Below the pieces are notes generated by a model that was not told where the DNA came from, made no database searches, and saw only the letters and a program-made list of their open reading frames with translations. 64,000 bases of DNA from NCBI RefSeq assembly GCF_921293095.1, contig NC_060246.1, forward strand, positions 87,913,030 to 87,977,029, read 5' to 3'. Made by a program: the position numbers and the translations under genes. Below are positions 10,483 through 22,115 of the stretch, piece after piece; position 1 is the stretch's first letter, and each line of letters starts with the position of its first letter. The DNA is from Ischnura elegans (lineage: Eukaryota > Arthropoda > Insecta > Odonata > Coenagrionidae).

Positions 10483-10810
10483 CGGTGAAATGGCACTCCT
10501 TGGTTCACGTCGAGCAGCCTTCGCCAGATCTTTGCGTCCGCATCATCTTCCTCGTCGCCCTTGGTATGGTCCTCTCCCGCCTCCTCGTCCTCCCCAACCT
10601 CTGGCTCCAGCTGCGTGGTTGCGGCCTCCATCAGCTTGGAGATGAGCCAGAGCGTGTCCTCAGAGTTGGGGGTGGTCGGCGGGGGCGAGGCGGCTCCCAG
10701 GGGCACGGCGGCGGCCCCCCGCGAAATCCTATCCGATCCTGCGTCGATCTGCTCTCGGCCCACGTGGCTCCATCTGGCGCCCTGCCCACCCCCGCTCCTC
10801 TTCCCGTGAG
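10483..10810 (-). CDS. Internal exon of an unrecognised minus-strand gene (exon A)
   Basis: A 328-bp exon with a strong polypyrimidine tract and acceptor (CTCTCTTTCTTTAAG at 10811-10825) and donor CACCG|GTAAAT (10482-10481). It has 108 complete codons, with two split-codon bases at each end. The sequence is markedly GC-rich compared with its AT-rich surroundings, as expected for conserved coding DNA. The encoded segment starts Gly/Arg/Ser-rich, then Ala/Pro-rich (AAAVPLGAASPPPTTP), then an amphipathic stretch (SEDTLWLISKLMEAATTQLE), an acidic run, and ends KIWRRLLDVNQGVPFH. The 3' phase fits exon B at 7808-8105. No family was recognised. The overlapping plus-strand ORF at 10320-10910 is regarded as antisense shadow. 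Confidence 0.6.
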
Positions 10811-10825
10811 CTTAAAGAAAGAGAG

Positions 10826-12439
10826 CAACAAGTCCAGTACCATGTTTTGTGAAATTTATATTTCACTCCATTTCTCTTGGAAACAAAGTTCTAACACCTA
10901 TGACCGTTAGTAGATTTATGGTTCTCTTTGGACGTGAGGATTATAACAATTTCGATTGAAGTTATTGAACTACTTGCTTACAAATGTGAAACCATCTGAT
11001 ACATTAATTAGCTCACTCTCCGACTTAGTGATTCAACCTTAAGGTTGGTTTGGCATCACATCTGGTACTCGTACTTGCAAAACATCCTAACATACATTCA
11101 GAACCGGGAGTAAACTTCCAGTTGCGTACAGGGTATAATCGCATGTATGCAGTTTAATTGGGAGTGAGATAGGTGCTTTTTTAAAGCTGCTACGTACCTT
11201 AGGCAGCTATATTTCCTTCTATTAAAGTAAAATTTACCACAACTTAACTATTAAAGTGGCAACTATTTAACGCCAGTTGAGTTGAGGTTGAGCTACGATA
11301 AAATGAACGGCACAAGAAGACTTAGTGTCTATTCTATTCATTTACTCGTGGCACACGTACATAGCTAATTAAAACGCCACTACATTATTTCCAAAGTCGT
11401 ACTGCAAATAGATATACTCTCAAAACAAATTATTTTTAGTAACCAACTTCTACAATACATTTAGAATCTGACGATGGTGGTGTATGCTACGACTGATTGA
11501 AAATATACATGGGGAAACCTCGCATTCAATAAAATTTCTATGAAATGTTCACGAGGAAGGCGGTCACAATGTCACAATATAAGATGAAAATAGCTTCCCG
11601 GAATCTAAAAAAACTGTGGCTAGCGCGTAGTAATCGTCATGCTGTTTAATTTTGTTATTTGTCAGCCATATACCTGTGAGATCCTTGGAAATGATGTTGG
11701 TATGCATGCTTAGTGTAGAGTGGAACATGAAATATTGTTTTTTTTTCTATTACCGTCCTCCTTACATTAGCATTGACTACTAGAGCACCTGAGGAGCTGC
11801 AAGTGTGATTTGTTAAATACACAGTTCATCAACTGGTAGCTCTTTTGCATAGTTTACTTTTTCAGTTAATTTCACTGCCTAAATTTATTTGAAAATAATG
11901 ACGTTTCCTACGCTCCGTTGAGTCTACTTCTCGTTATAGAAAGCATGTAAAACTTGAAAGAAATTTAGATGAGTACGTGCAGCACATGTGGAAGTGAGTT
12001 TTCTTTGGCCTTTTTAACTTTAATTTTTTGTTTTATTCTTCTTATTATAATTTAATTTGATTCCAAACATTTTTGAATAAATATTTTATTTAATTACAAA
12101 TATAACTGGCTGAAGCTGATTCATTGTGTTACTGAAGAATGAGAAACCACCATTTTTTCAAAATCACCAGCTCTTCCATAGTCAGTTTATATCTATGACT
12201 CTTTTGTATTGCATTGTATAATTCCATAATTTTAATTTTAGGCCAGTAGTTATCCGAAGAAACAGTTTCCTTTTCGGTCAATACTTCAGGGAGAGTCCGT
12301 AAAACAGCATGCAAGACGGCGCCAGGTAAGAAAAAATAGTATTTAGTGGTTGTAATGCATCAATATGTAAAGTTGAATATTAAGATTTTTTGCAGTTTTC
12401 ACAAAAACCGAAGATTTTATTTAACATGAAAAAAATTAG
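10826..12439. other. AT-rich, no gene recognised
   Basis: May be the upstream intron of the minus-strand gene. A 61-codon minus-strand ORF at 12129-12314 (lysine and tryptophan rich) has no recognised homologue and no clean acceptor. Confidence 0.4.
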
Positions 12440-12735
12440 CTCGCTTAGTGGGAAAGAGGCAGTGGATCCGGGAACCCAGGGCGGGCCCGCATGGAGTACA
12501 CTCTTGGGGGCCGGGAACGAAGTCAGAGACTCATACGCCCGCGCCATCTCAAGAGGTGAAGGACAGAGGAAGGAAAAAGGATGGGAGGCTTCGCCGCGAT
12601 GAGAGCCCGACGACACCTCCAAGGGAGGAAATAATAGTGCTAGAGGAAATAATAATAGAGGAAATAGTAGTGCTCAGAGGGATAGGGAAGGAAGGGCGGG
12701 ACGGGAATACCCTCGCCGCTATAGGAGCGACCAGG
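12440..12735. other. GC-rich island of unclear nature
   Basis: Clearly more GC-rich than its surroundings, with open frames on both strands: plus 12448-12795, rich in Arg/Glu/Ile, and minus 12380-12622. The plus strand shows a purine-rich repeat of the type GAGGAAATAATAATAGAGG. Neither strand has a recognised protein motif. It could be an exon or retroelement debris. Confidence 0.35.
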
Positions 12736-12979
12736 GCCCACTATTGGCGAAACAATAATTTAATGTTTCTCCGAAAAGGAAAGATTTTCCTATGAGGAAG
12801 AAAAATACTACGATTTTTCGTAGATGGAAAATAGGCAATCCGAAGTGTTCAAATGCAATGCGATTTTCTTTTTGGGGTTTTGGTACGCTAAATAGCAGCC
12901 TTGCGGTTAGTGATGCTGTCTACGCCGCCGATGCCATTACAAGTTACAGATATTACGAGCTACTGAACAAGGAGTAGTG

Positions 12980-15890
12980 ACATTCGCTATTCCTATGGCT
13001 ATAAAGTAAATCATAAGATTTGGTACTTTGCCTTTTGGAGAAATAACTTTTCTCACTAAACACTTGTTTTTATGTGATTATAATGACCAACAAGCCAGTC
13101 AGTTACCAGTATCTTTAATGTTTAATTGTTCGAAAGAGCTTGTCCTTCACTGAGTTCTGGCTGACCTACTATTTCTCAAGAACGATCAAGCAACCTTGGA
13201 TGTAACCACCGTTGAAATGCAAATGAGATGCGCTGCGTAACTCCTTTTCAGGTCTTCGTACATCTATCGTAGTTGGGCGCACAATGCGGTGCCTATCTTG
13301 CTGAGGGAAACTGTTTGTAACTGCCATGTTCCCTAAACCTTGAAATTCTGAAAATCTGTGTTCAGAGTCGTCTCTTTGATTCAATTATTTTGGTAAAAAT
13401 TTTACCATCTTTCTTTAAGCCTCTTGAAAACACTCATTCCTTCGTCTAAGATAGAGAAGAAAAAATTATTTTAAACGCAGAAGATCTATTGAAAACCAAT
13501 TTTATATTATAAAGAACAGTTTTTACTCCCAAATCCTTTATTGGACATGCCTTTCCATACACGTAAAACGCTACGACCGAAGTTGAATAGGAAAAACAAA
13601 CGACAACGGGATTAGGCTATGATGAGGAACTCCTAAATTGTGAGGAGAATTGAAGTTCTTCCAAGAAGGACAGAAAAGAAGAGGTCAGGGAAAGAGAGGC
13701 TTTGAGAGCTGTGGGGAAGGTTAAGAAAGTGTCTGGTGGTGAATTGAAGTGTGGTAATAGAGGGGAGAAGATGGGAGATCGCCCATTGCCGCATTCTACA
13801 TGATGACGTGGTAAAATGACGTTATTATTCGCCAAAATTGGATTACCGGACCCGTAATGGACCCACATGCCTGCGGCAGATGCACCTTTTCGCCACTTCC
13901 GCACCACTTTCGTGATTAGGTGTTGGTTGGGTGTGACACTGGTAACCCACTCCCCATCTGTGGACTCGATTTTAGGTTCAGCAATAATAAGCTGTGGGAA
14001 GAAAGAGGCTGGTTTAAGGGCGCCTTGAAGTTAAAAGTTTTTGATGCCTCTGAAATAAACCACGTCATACCTACCTATCTCAATCAAAATTTGCGATGCG
14101 TGGAGTTTTTTTATTAGGTGCCGTTTGAAGACGAGAGCTTTTAGTATGGAAGATTAAAACTTCGAGGGCATTTATTGAGAAGCAAAATAGAGTTTCAGGA
14201 AGCGTAACAGTTGTCAAATGCATTATGATATCGTGTTACCAGTGTCGCAACGAGACGTAGCTTTTTCTTCATTACTTCAAACTCTTGATGTTATTTCCTT
14301 TTTAAGTGGTAACCATTGTGGCCTGAGATGCGGTGAAAAGCTCGCCGTTTTGATGACATAAGGTGTTACCTGACCTCCTCCATACTAAAAGCTAGAACTT
14401 TGGTGGAGGAGACTACGGTATCTACGTCAAATCTATTTTATATGCCTCATTTATGCTGCAATGAATTTAAAATGTGAACGAAAATGCAAGCTGCCATGAA
14501 CAAAATTTATATTTTTCCTTTAATTCTTCTGCTATCGTCAGTGTTTGGTGTAGTCCTGCTTTAAGTTAAACTGTGTTCTTTTGTATTTTGTTATTCAAAT
14601 TGGTAGTTTTGCTCTGAGCCAGTTAAATAGCTCAAGGTTCATCGAGTACATTAAAATTGTAGAGGTCACTTTTAGCTCTTTCTGCCGCAACTGCATCCTA
14701 AAGTAAATCAATGCACTAAACGTCGATGAAAATGAACTAGAGACTGCAGACATTTATCGTGGCTTCTTATCGTAGTTCTCTAAGGGTACTCTAATGAATA
14801 AATAATTTTCTCACCCATGGAACAAAACGTATTGATATCGATTTTTCTGCCAAGTAAAATCTAATTGCAAATGCTGGAGTTTGCTGAGAGATTTTCTTAT
14901 TGATTTATTCATTCATTTACGTTACCCTTTTGCATTGAAATTTCAAGACAAAGATAAGGTAATATTTTTCTTCCAGCATTTTACAAATGAGGCGAATCGA
15001 TCAGAAATACGTAAAGATCTTAAAAGTACTCGTAAGATAATGTCTTTTTCTATTTTAGACGCACACGATAGATTTTCCTTCGAAATACCATAACCATGAA
15101 TGAGATCTGCCTTTTTCTTGAGGGATATGGGCGCGCGAATGCGCTTCCTTTTCACCGGCTGCTCGAATAATTTCGTTGAAACCAACTGCCTTCTGAAATT
15201 TTTAGGAATCCGTCGGCCAATGGAAATAAAATTGTACGGAGAAATGACACCTGAAGGTTGAAGCACTAAAAGTACCTCTTTGTTGAAGCTTTCTCCAGCA
15301 AATTCATTTTTGAAGTGAAAAAGAGGTATGAATGTACCGAATATTCAAACGACATTTTGCGAAAATGATACGCAGTTGTGTAAATGATGGATGGATGTGA
15401 TAATGATTGATGGATTGATTCCTCTGGTTTTTCAGTACAATGGTTAAAATTCTTCTAAATTGCATACCATCGTAAATAATCGGGCATAATATGAATCAAT
15501 TCTTGGAATCGTAATCTTTCGATTTTCAAAGGTTTGAAAAATTTCGTCGTTACGCTGCTTTTAATGAAAGGCGCTATTAGACCACGGCTTCACGTCCTAA
15601 TCGACGGACGGAGTGCTGTAATTGAAATGCCCGCCGCACAACACTTTAGCAATTAACGGGTGGGTGGCAAGAAACATAACCGCGAATATAATAATATTAT
15701 ATGTACCACAGTCAATTTTTTAATGGTGTTAACCAGGTTATGACCCTATACACCTTTGGGAATGACACAGTGTCGACAGTGTATAGTGTCGAAACTTGGG
15801 TCAAACAATTAAAATATAAACCATAAAAACTTTGTAGAAAATACAATATTTGTGATCATGTTTTCACTTGATGAAAGAAAGGCAAGTCTC
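12980..15890. other. Long non-coding stretch
   Basis: No supported gene. A 15-bp block AGCTTTTAGTATGGA (about 14128-14145) recurs inverted at about 14380-14395 and may mark a degraded small TIR element. The minus ORF at 14943-15266 has no recognisable motif. Confidence 0.4.
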
Positions 15891-15902
15891 TGGAAAATGC
15901 CT

Positions 15903-15962
15903 ACCACCACCGAGGCGCGAACCCCGACCCACGTGGCATGAAGCCATCCGCCCACCACCTCG
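15903..15962 (-). repeat. tRNA-like SINE head fragment
   Basis: The minus strand reads GAGGTGGTGGGCGGATGGCT with a box-B-like GGGTTCGCGCCTCGG, a tRNA-derived promoter layout. No body or tail is recognisable. Confidence 0.45.
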
Positions 15963-16019
15963 AAAAAAGAGAGAGGGTAGCACTGCAGCTCGATGTTGGG
16001 AAAGGGCGAAAAGAAAAGG

Positions 16020-16340
16020 CTTATGCGAATAACAATGGATAAATGGATCGTGTGGGCGGAAACAGTTGGGTAAATGGGCGGAAGGGAAGACTAAGTAAAA
16101 GGGGATCCGGTTATCTTCAGGCTAAAATGGAAAGGATTGCATAATTTGCAAGGTTGGAAATGAATCGAACGAATTCCAACGAGGTGTGAGATGGGAAGGG
16201 TGGCACTACTACGGCGGGGTGAAAGGGTAGGGGTGTTAAGGGGACTCCGGCGACGGCAGCAAGGATTCGGGGGACAGGGTTAGGTGGAGGTGGGGTAAGG
16301 AAATGGATGGGGTGCTGCCTTGGGGTAAGAAGGTAGGGAG
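16020..16340 (+). repeat. G-rich strand-asymmetric tract
   Basis: The plus strand is rich in GGG and GGGG runs separated by short spacers, with few C. It resembles the G-rich tracts at 21720-22110 and 55250-55660. G-quadruplex potential is inferred from the run spacing. Confidence 0.5.
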
Positions 16341-16857
16341 CGTCACGTGGGAGGTATACCTACGGCACCTCTCGCGGGAAATTGGCGTCGACAGCCATCT
16401 CTGGAGTTACCTCGTTAATCCGGGCCGAAGGAGCAGTGTTTTCTTAATGCGTAGGTGGGTTATATAGGGGTGGGTCCCTGTCATTGTTCGCTTGCATGTT
16501 ACCGGAAACTCAAAAGCCTTGAATGAGATCTGATGGTCTCCTTTCGGGGAACTCGCGATAAAGGTCCTCCTCCTTCTTTCTTTCTGCGCTTTATTGTTTT
16601 CGGATTCCAAGACGTTGGATGAATTGGAATACAGAAGTCGAAAAATGGCACTTTGAATGCAAAATGTTTTACCTTTGCTTTTTTATGTCTCCTGAAAGGA
16701 CCTTAATCTATAGTTGTCTCTGCTAACAAGGTTAAACAAAAGGTCACTCTCTGTTTTATTTTATCGGAATTTTCGTGTATTTGGGAGTTTATTTAGAGTA
16801 AAAATGACGTATTACAAACGAAAACTATAGTAATAATTGTGCAGAAAATTTATTGGG

Positions 16858-17165
16858 TTTTCTACCGGCTAATGTTCTCCATGTCTCCCGACGTTTCAAG
16901 CAGCGACTTACTGTTCATCCTCAGGGGATCTTCTGAATGTCGTTTATCAAAATTTGACACGTTATATATGCACCCTATCCAAGGTCAGGTGTAACCTGAA
17001 CCTGGTGTTACCTGTAGCAAAAATTGTTTTTAAAGTTAATACCGCGTTGATTCATTTTGGTGGACGACATTTTCGGGCGAATTCTATCTCCCGTCTAGCA
17101 CATTTAAACTTAACGATTGAAAACTTTGTTTTGAAGTCAAAGTTTTCCGCAATTTTTTGCATTCG
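16858..17165 (-). repeat. Inverted terminal repeat of Penelope-like element
   Basis: The minus strand reads CGCCCGAAAATGTCGTCC, ACCAAAATGAATCAACGCGG and TATTAAC. This matches, in inverted orientation, the sequence after the PLE coding remnant at 19185-19240 (CGCCCGAAACTGTCGTCCGC, then CAAAAATGAGTCAACGAGG). It then continues into a hammerhead-like motif and a CCGGTAGAAAACCC segment. Inverted terminal (pLTR) pieces at the 5' side are typical of PLE insertions. Confidence 0.65.
16887..16925 (-). ncRNA. Hammerhead-ribozyme-like motif
   Basis: The minus strand has the core CTGAGGA (CUGANGA), a 20-nt stem II region (CAG/CTG plus AA/TT with a bulge), GAAA, then CGTC as the cleavage-type triplet. 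Flanking TCCC and GGGA can pair as stem I. Stem III is the self-complementary ACGU, as in the minimal hammerheads reported from Penelope-like elements. The motif lies inside an inverted PLE terminus. Activity is inferred only. Confidence 0.45.
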
Positions 17166-17612
17166 CGGTTATATTAGACGCGACATTATTATTAGTTTAT
17201 TGATGTGTTTCTTGTACGTTGACTGTCTCTAAATTTGCTCTGGGAAAACTTTACTTTGCGGTATACGTAATTGGTTTCTGGAATTCCTGAATTTTCTGTA
17301 TCCTGATATGGCAACATCTTTGAATGTAATTTTGAAAAAAAGAGTATCGAACAGGAGTCTTATTAGTAATAATGTTGGGATCTCTTGCTCCATCAATCCT
17401 TTAAGGTAATTTTGATGACGCTTTCTGAGAATATTTTTGGGAAATTCGTATAGGCTGTTGGCAGTGATCCTCAGATTCATTACTTTTGTAGTATAATTGA
17501 TTTGAATGCTGATTCTTTGCATTTGAATGACGAGTGAGCGGATTGAAGAGTTAAAGAGAGATGATATTAATATTGATACCGGCTGCTAGAAGAAAAATAT
17601 CCTTGTAGAGAG

Positions 17613-17648
17613 AATCAGAGAACTAAAATTAATTTTAGTTCTCTGATT
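17613..17648. repeat. Perfect 36-bp palindrome
   Basis: AATCAGAGAACTAAAATT is followed immediately by its exact reverse complement, with no spacer. It is located within the decayed PLE interval. Confidence 0.95.
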
Positions 17649-17979
17649 GCTATTTTTCCTCTGACCTCTACCGTGGAATATACTTTAACGCTATTCGATT
17701 CGAATTAAATTAATACGATTTTCTATGTTTAAAATTTCGTACTTTACGAAAAAGGGTATGTTAGTTTAAATTTTCCTATTTTGTTTTAAATTTTGGAGTT
17801 GCCTTCACTACTGGGTAATTCGTTTCTCTTTCGAACTAAATATTTTCTCATCATATTGACGTAACTGAGTTTACATGCCATCTCTGTGTCATATTCATAA
17901 TCTTTTTGACCATAAAATATCACCTTAAACAGCATTTTATGGTTATTTTCTCAATGCTCAACTTTAATACGCAGCCTTC

Positions 17980-18011
17980 GACAATATCAACCACCGCTCG
18001 TTGATATTGTC
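17980..18011. repeat. 12-bp-arm hairpin
   Basis: GACAATATCAAC and its exact complement GTTGATATTGTC are separated by 8 nt, just before the readable PLE remnant. Confidence 0.95.
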
Positions 18012-18039
18012 ATACTGGGAGGATGACCAAAGGCCCAAT

Positions 18040-19095
18040 CTATCATTTCTGAAGCCGTCTTTGCTCCTCGTCATTGGCTTCACTCGGATATTGGTGTGTA
18101 AACATATTGATGGAGCGTCCAAGATTTTGTTGAGGAAGCCTACACGTCGCTACCGGCATGCTAACCCGTATGCACGATCATTGCCTTTAGTGATAACCTT
18201 TTATTACTGGCTCGAGACTTCGTCTTCGGACTAGGTCGTTGCTCGGACACATCAATATGGCTTGGACTGTAGCCACTCATTTGTTAATCAAATACAAAAT
18301 TTACGATATTATCTACTCAATCATAAAGTTCTAGATGTCCTCGGAGAAATGTGGCCGTATCTAATTCGTTCCCTGGAAAGTAGGGTAGGAATATTTTTGA
18401 TTGTGTATTTAGTGTCTAGGCAAAATCATCAGTCATTAAAACCCTATATCACAGGGCATATGCCATATCGGATGCCGATTCGCTCGCACGAGAGAAACAA
18501 CACCTCCTTAGCACACTGCAGGAGAATGGCTACGATCGGGAACTGATTCGGAAAATCGTGCCTAAGGAAGAAGAGAAACGAGATGTGGCCTTGGACACTA
18601 CAAGGGAAGAACAGCAGAAGGTAAAAGCTCATGCTCTCTTGCCTTACGTCGCAGGAACTTCGGAGATAATTGCTAGAGTTCTCGCCAAGCATAACGTTCT
18701 GGCGAGATTTAAAACTTTGAAGAAGACCTCTGACCTCCTCCGGAGTGAAAAAGATCGTCACCCAGCCGATATTTATGAAGGGGCGTATGAAGTCGCGTTT
18801 TCCTGTGGTCTATCATACATCGGGTAAACATCTAGATTCCTCAAATGCAATGCAATAAATGAACATCTTAAGGCAACCGAAAAAAAATAATCGCTTTTCT
18901 GCAGTTGCAGAGCATGCATGGTAGGAACCTGGGCACGTCATACTATTTAAAGAATCAAAAATCATCGCCGGGAAAAATAAATATTTCCCTCGGCTGATAA
19001 GGGGGCGATAGAAATAGCGAGTAATGAAAAGTACTTCAATAGGGAAGACGGCTATCCTTTAGCTTCACCATTCAAACGGCTCTTCTAGAAATGGA
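18040..19095 (+). pseudogene. Penelope-like element: RT tail and GIY-YIG remnant
   Basis: Three blocks match PLE polyproteins. The first, at about 18080-18175, reads CKHIDGASKILLRKPTRRYR, like the xVYRKPTHTDRYL motif after the RT. The second, at 18462-18825, has DADSLAREKQHLLSTLQENG, then LLPYVAGTSEIIARVL, and ends FSCGLSYIG, the start of the GIY-YIG endonuclease domain (usual form PCSCGxxYIGET). The third, at about 18903-19090, reads KESKIIAGKNKYFPRLIR and, after a frameshift, EKYFNREDGYPL, the C-terminal endonuclease segment. A non-matching insert of about 220 bp (18240-18460), in-frame stops and frameshifts show it is dead. PLEs copy themselves by reverse transcription with the linked GIY-YIG nuclease making the primer nick. 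Confidence 0.85.
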
Positions 19096-19149
19096 ATTCA
19101 AATCAACGGGCGCCTATCTAGCCTTATATATAAAGGATTGCATCTCTGC

Positions 19150-19290
19150 AGATCATTTGGACCCGAATACGGGAGCTGGAACGCGCCCGAAACTGTCGTC
19201 CGCCAAAAATGAGTCAACGAGGAATTAACCCGGAAACTAATCTTCAATTTAATAACCGCGGAAGCCTCCGTAATACCTAATTATCATGTC
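19150..19290 (+). repeat. PLE 3' terminal sequence
   Basis: Directly follows the coding remnant. It contains a CGGG/CCCG hairpin followed by GAAACTGTCGTCCGCC, AAAAATGAGTCAACGAGG, ATTAACCCGGAAAC and AATTTAATAACC. It is shared with 7310-7395 and, inverted, with 17030-17080, which defines the terminal repeat of this PLE family. Confidence 0.7.
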
Positions 19291-20405
19291 TGGTGACTCT
19301 CAATTTTCAATTTGATTTTAAAATGTATGTACTTTGACATGGATAAAGGAGATGATGCTAAGTATTAATAACCCTTAACATTCCATCGTTGCTAATGATG
19401 ATGGGGAAGTTTCCTCAAAGAAACAAAATAAAATAGGTATTAACAATGTAAAAGTATATGCATTTTAGGAAGACCCATATGTCCAAGGTGTAGGTCAGGT
19501 AAAGAGTTTGTAATAAAGTGACTAGTTAAAGATAATGAACAGAAAACTGATGATTTTGATGACCGTTCTGTTCTTTTTTTGTTCATATTCGTAGGTATGC
19601 ATTAATTACTATATATTTTTTCATTTTGGCCAAAATAATAATCCATCATCCATTGAAATATTACAAAAATTGTCATGATTTTGAACTGACTTGGTACTCA
19701 CCTCCCCAGCATGAATGACCGTAACTTAGACAGGATCCTGTAAAATCCAGAAAAATACAACTATTACAACAAATTTATGGAAAACAAATATGCTATTTTT
19801 ATAAACCAAATTGAACATGTCATATAGATTTGTATGCATGGTTTTGACTCAATTGAAACAAACAAGTATTTAGGACATAATGCGTTACTTTCACATTTGC
19901 GGCATAGTATTCATTATTGATTCGCATCAAATTTAGATAGGAGCCATTTCTTTTTGAAGCTTTCAAAAGGCATCTTTTTTCTCATATTGTCCTTAGTACT
20001 TCCCCATTCTTACTGAATCCATCTCATTTTCATTATTCTTCTCTAACACCACATTTTTGATGCCTGATTTTTCCACTGTTGTAACTCTCTACCATTGATA
20101 AGCATTCTTCAGATTAAAGTTTGAATAAATTGCTTCCATAATTAATTTTATATTTATATCCCCTGTTATAAGTAGATCCTTTATTTTGTATAAAATTGTT
20201 TCGCTTTTGGTAATAAAATGACATAATATCGTATTTTCCGGTCTTTTGCTAGTTACTCGGTTACGCTGGCTACGGAAAATCGGTATTATTACTATCGAAG
20301 GTAGGCTATCCGTGAATGTGCATTAGCATTTAATATCTTGGAAATCATCCCGTCCTGTCCCCTTCATACTCGTTGCTTCTCTCTATGATTCCCATTGTTG
20401 CCTAC
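19291..20405. other. AT-rich, nothing recognised
   Basis: No ORF, inverted repeat or tRNA-like boxes that could be supported. Confidence 0.5.
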
Positions 20406-20411
20406 TCCTGA

Positions 20412-20485
20412 TCTTGGTGGCGCCGGGATAACGTCTCTGACTGAAAACTTATAGGTCGAGCGTTTGAATCCCGCCTAGGTGAATG
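20412..20485 (+). repeat. tRNA-derived SINE head
   Basis: Reads TTGGTGGCGCCGGGATAACG (box A region) and CGTTTGAATCCCGCC (box B), followed by CTAGGTGAATG. Same head family as the minus-strand copy at 10100-10182. No clear tail. Confidence 0.6.
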
Positions 20486-20704
20486 TATCGACATCCAGGG
20501 TATGGATGCAAGTGATTGTCAAACAAGTAAATTGTAAGAATGGACTTTTTAGTACAAGCTTCGCTTGTGTTAAAGAAAATATTATCATTATTTTTAATCC
20601 TTTTCATGCTTTCAATAAATCCTATTCTGCTTATCCCTTGCTCATCAAACATCCTTCCTTCTCACAGTTTTTCAGCACTTTTCCCTTAAGCGCTTGCTTC
20701 CCCG

Positions 20705-20855
20705 GGAACCTTTTAACTCCTTCGTATCATTTCTACAAGTTTTTTCTCGTCACCCACCATGCTTTGCACTTCCTCGTTCCTTTTTACCTCCGTCCTCATC
20801 ACCTTCTCCATTCTCCCCTGTTTCCGCATCCTCATTTCAAACCAGCGGACGATGT
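20705..20855 (-). pseudogene. Non-LTR retrotransposon RT C-terminal fragment
   Basis: The minus strand encodes FEMRMRKQGRMEKVMRTEVK followed by RNEEVQSMVGDEKKLVEMIR. This is the region near the end of LINE reverse transcriptases (FEMWxWRRMxKVxWxDRxxNEEVLxxVGExRxLL). It is a different subfamily from 9474, 48310 and 57900 judged by residue differences. There are no upstream domains, and it ends abruptly. It is a 5'-truncated relic. Confidence 0.7.
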
Positions 20856-21380
20856 CATGTAGTTGGATTCGGGTTGTCCACCGGTCTCTATTAATGCCGA
20901 CGTGTAGCAATGGAGAAGCTATAAGTTACTCGGCGGAAGTATCTATTTTTTCTACGTTTATGTAAAAAATTGGCTGAAAACAGGCTCCGCCATTTTTTAT
21001 ATATCTATGTTTAATGATGAAAACAATATTTAAAAATCCTCCAAATGGAAGAAAAAGATTAATTAAGATGGTGTAACAGTTTTTTCAATAAAACTATTTA
21101 TGAAACCACTGTACGAGAATAAAGTGTGCAATTTTTATAAAATGTCGAGGGTGGTTTTTTTTACTAAATTTGTTCGGATTTGACCCCAAATGTATTGTTA
21201 ACGAGAAGGCAAAGGAAAGGAAAAATTTGGAAAGTTATGCACAACTTATTTGAAAATATATATGCGAAGTTCAACTTCCTCACTTAAAAAAATCTCACAT
21301 CGTTTACAAATTTTTATGAATCCTAATTAAAACTTCGCTTTTGAGGTTTTGTCCAGCTGTTTTCTATTCCAGCCCACTGT

Positions 21381-21412
21381 GCGACGTTTCGAAAACCGAG
21401 TCGGTCTTCAGG
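21381..21412 (-). ncRNA. Hammerhead-like motif, weak copy
   Basis: The minus strand reads CTGAAGA, an ACCG/CGGT stem with a short loop, then GAAACGTCGC. The CUGANGA...GAAA core and ACGU stem III are kept, but stem I is essentially absent (one pair). Probably a decayed PLE-terminal ribozyme relic. Confidence 0.3.
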
Positions 21413-21719
21413 TTCGAGGTGACAAGGTTTTCAAAACATCGGCATCAATAGAGACTCTCACCTGCTGGATAGCCCGAGTTCAACTAAAGGCCCTCATATA
21501 ATGTTTCCTATAAATTTGATATATTATCAAGCCGAGGCATTGAACAAAACATTTTTGAAGGTGTATATAATCGCATTCGATTACACCCTCTGTTACAGTA
21601 TGGAGATATATCAACGTACAAACCAAGTGGTGTCGGTGAAAGGTATACGAATGAAAATTTAAAAAAAATAAATAACACCTACATGGGGAAAAACGTTCGG
21701 GTAAGCGTGGGAGTGTATT

Positions 21720-22115
21720 CCCGCGGGTGGTCCACTGGTCATAGTGTCTGGGGTGCGTGAGGTACACCTGCCCTGTATCCAGCGGATAAGGACTGGGGAT
21801 GAGAAGGGGCAGGGATGGGGGGGGAAGGAAAGGAAACAAAGGGTACGTGGAGGGGGTCGGAGAGAGGTGTGGGCGAAGGGTTTTGAGCGGGTGGATGTGG
21901 GCAGCGCTTGGGGGTGACGGTGGTAACAACTGGGTCGAAAAAGAGAGAGAGAGAGGCAATTGAAATAGGACCCTTGTTTGCCATTTTAGGAGGATCGCAC
22001 AAGACGGCGTGGTGTGAGGGGGATTTCGAGTTGGGGTGCTGGCGGGCGAGGGTGGTCGCCGGATAAAGGTTTGCCGTGGACAGCGGCGTTGGTGGTGGAG
22101 GGGAGGGGGTTGCAG
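21720..22115 (+). repeat. G-rich strand-asymmetric tract
   Basis: Dense GGG/GGGG runs on the plus strand. The antisense Pro/Ser/Thr-rich ORF (21480-22133) is a by-product of composition and is not called as a gene. Confidence 0.55.

Larger units (their letters stand above)
17170..18039. other. PLE-internal or inserted AT-rich sequence
   Basis: Lies between the inverted PLE terminus and the readable PLE coding remnant. No coding similarity could be read. It contains two small palindromes, listed separately. Confidence 0.4.

Noticed and set aside
10320..10910. 196-codon plus-strand ORF
   Set aside because: Antisense of the GC-rich minus-strand exon, which has correct splice borders; the plus frame has none.
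14943..15266. 107-codon minus-strand ORF, Lys/Arg rich
   Set aside because: No motif, no splice context, and the opposite strand is open in the same region.
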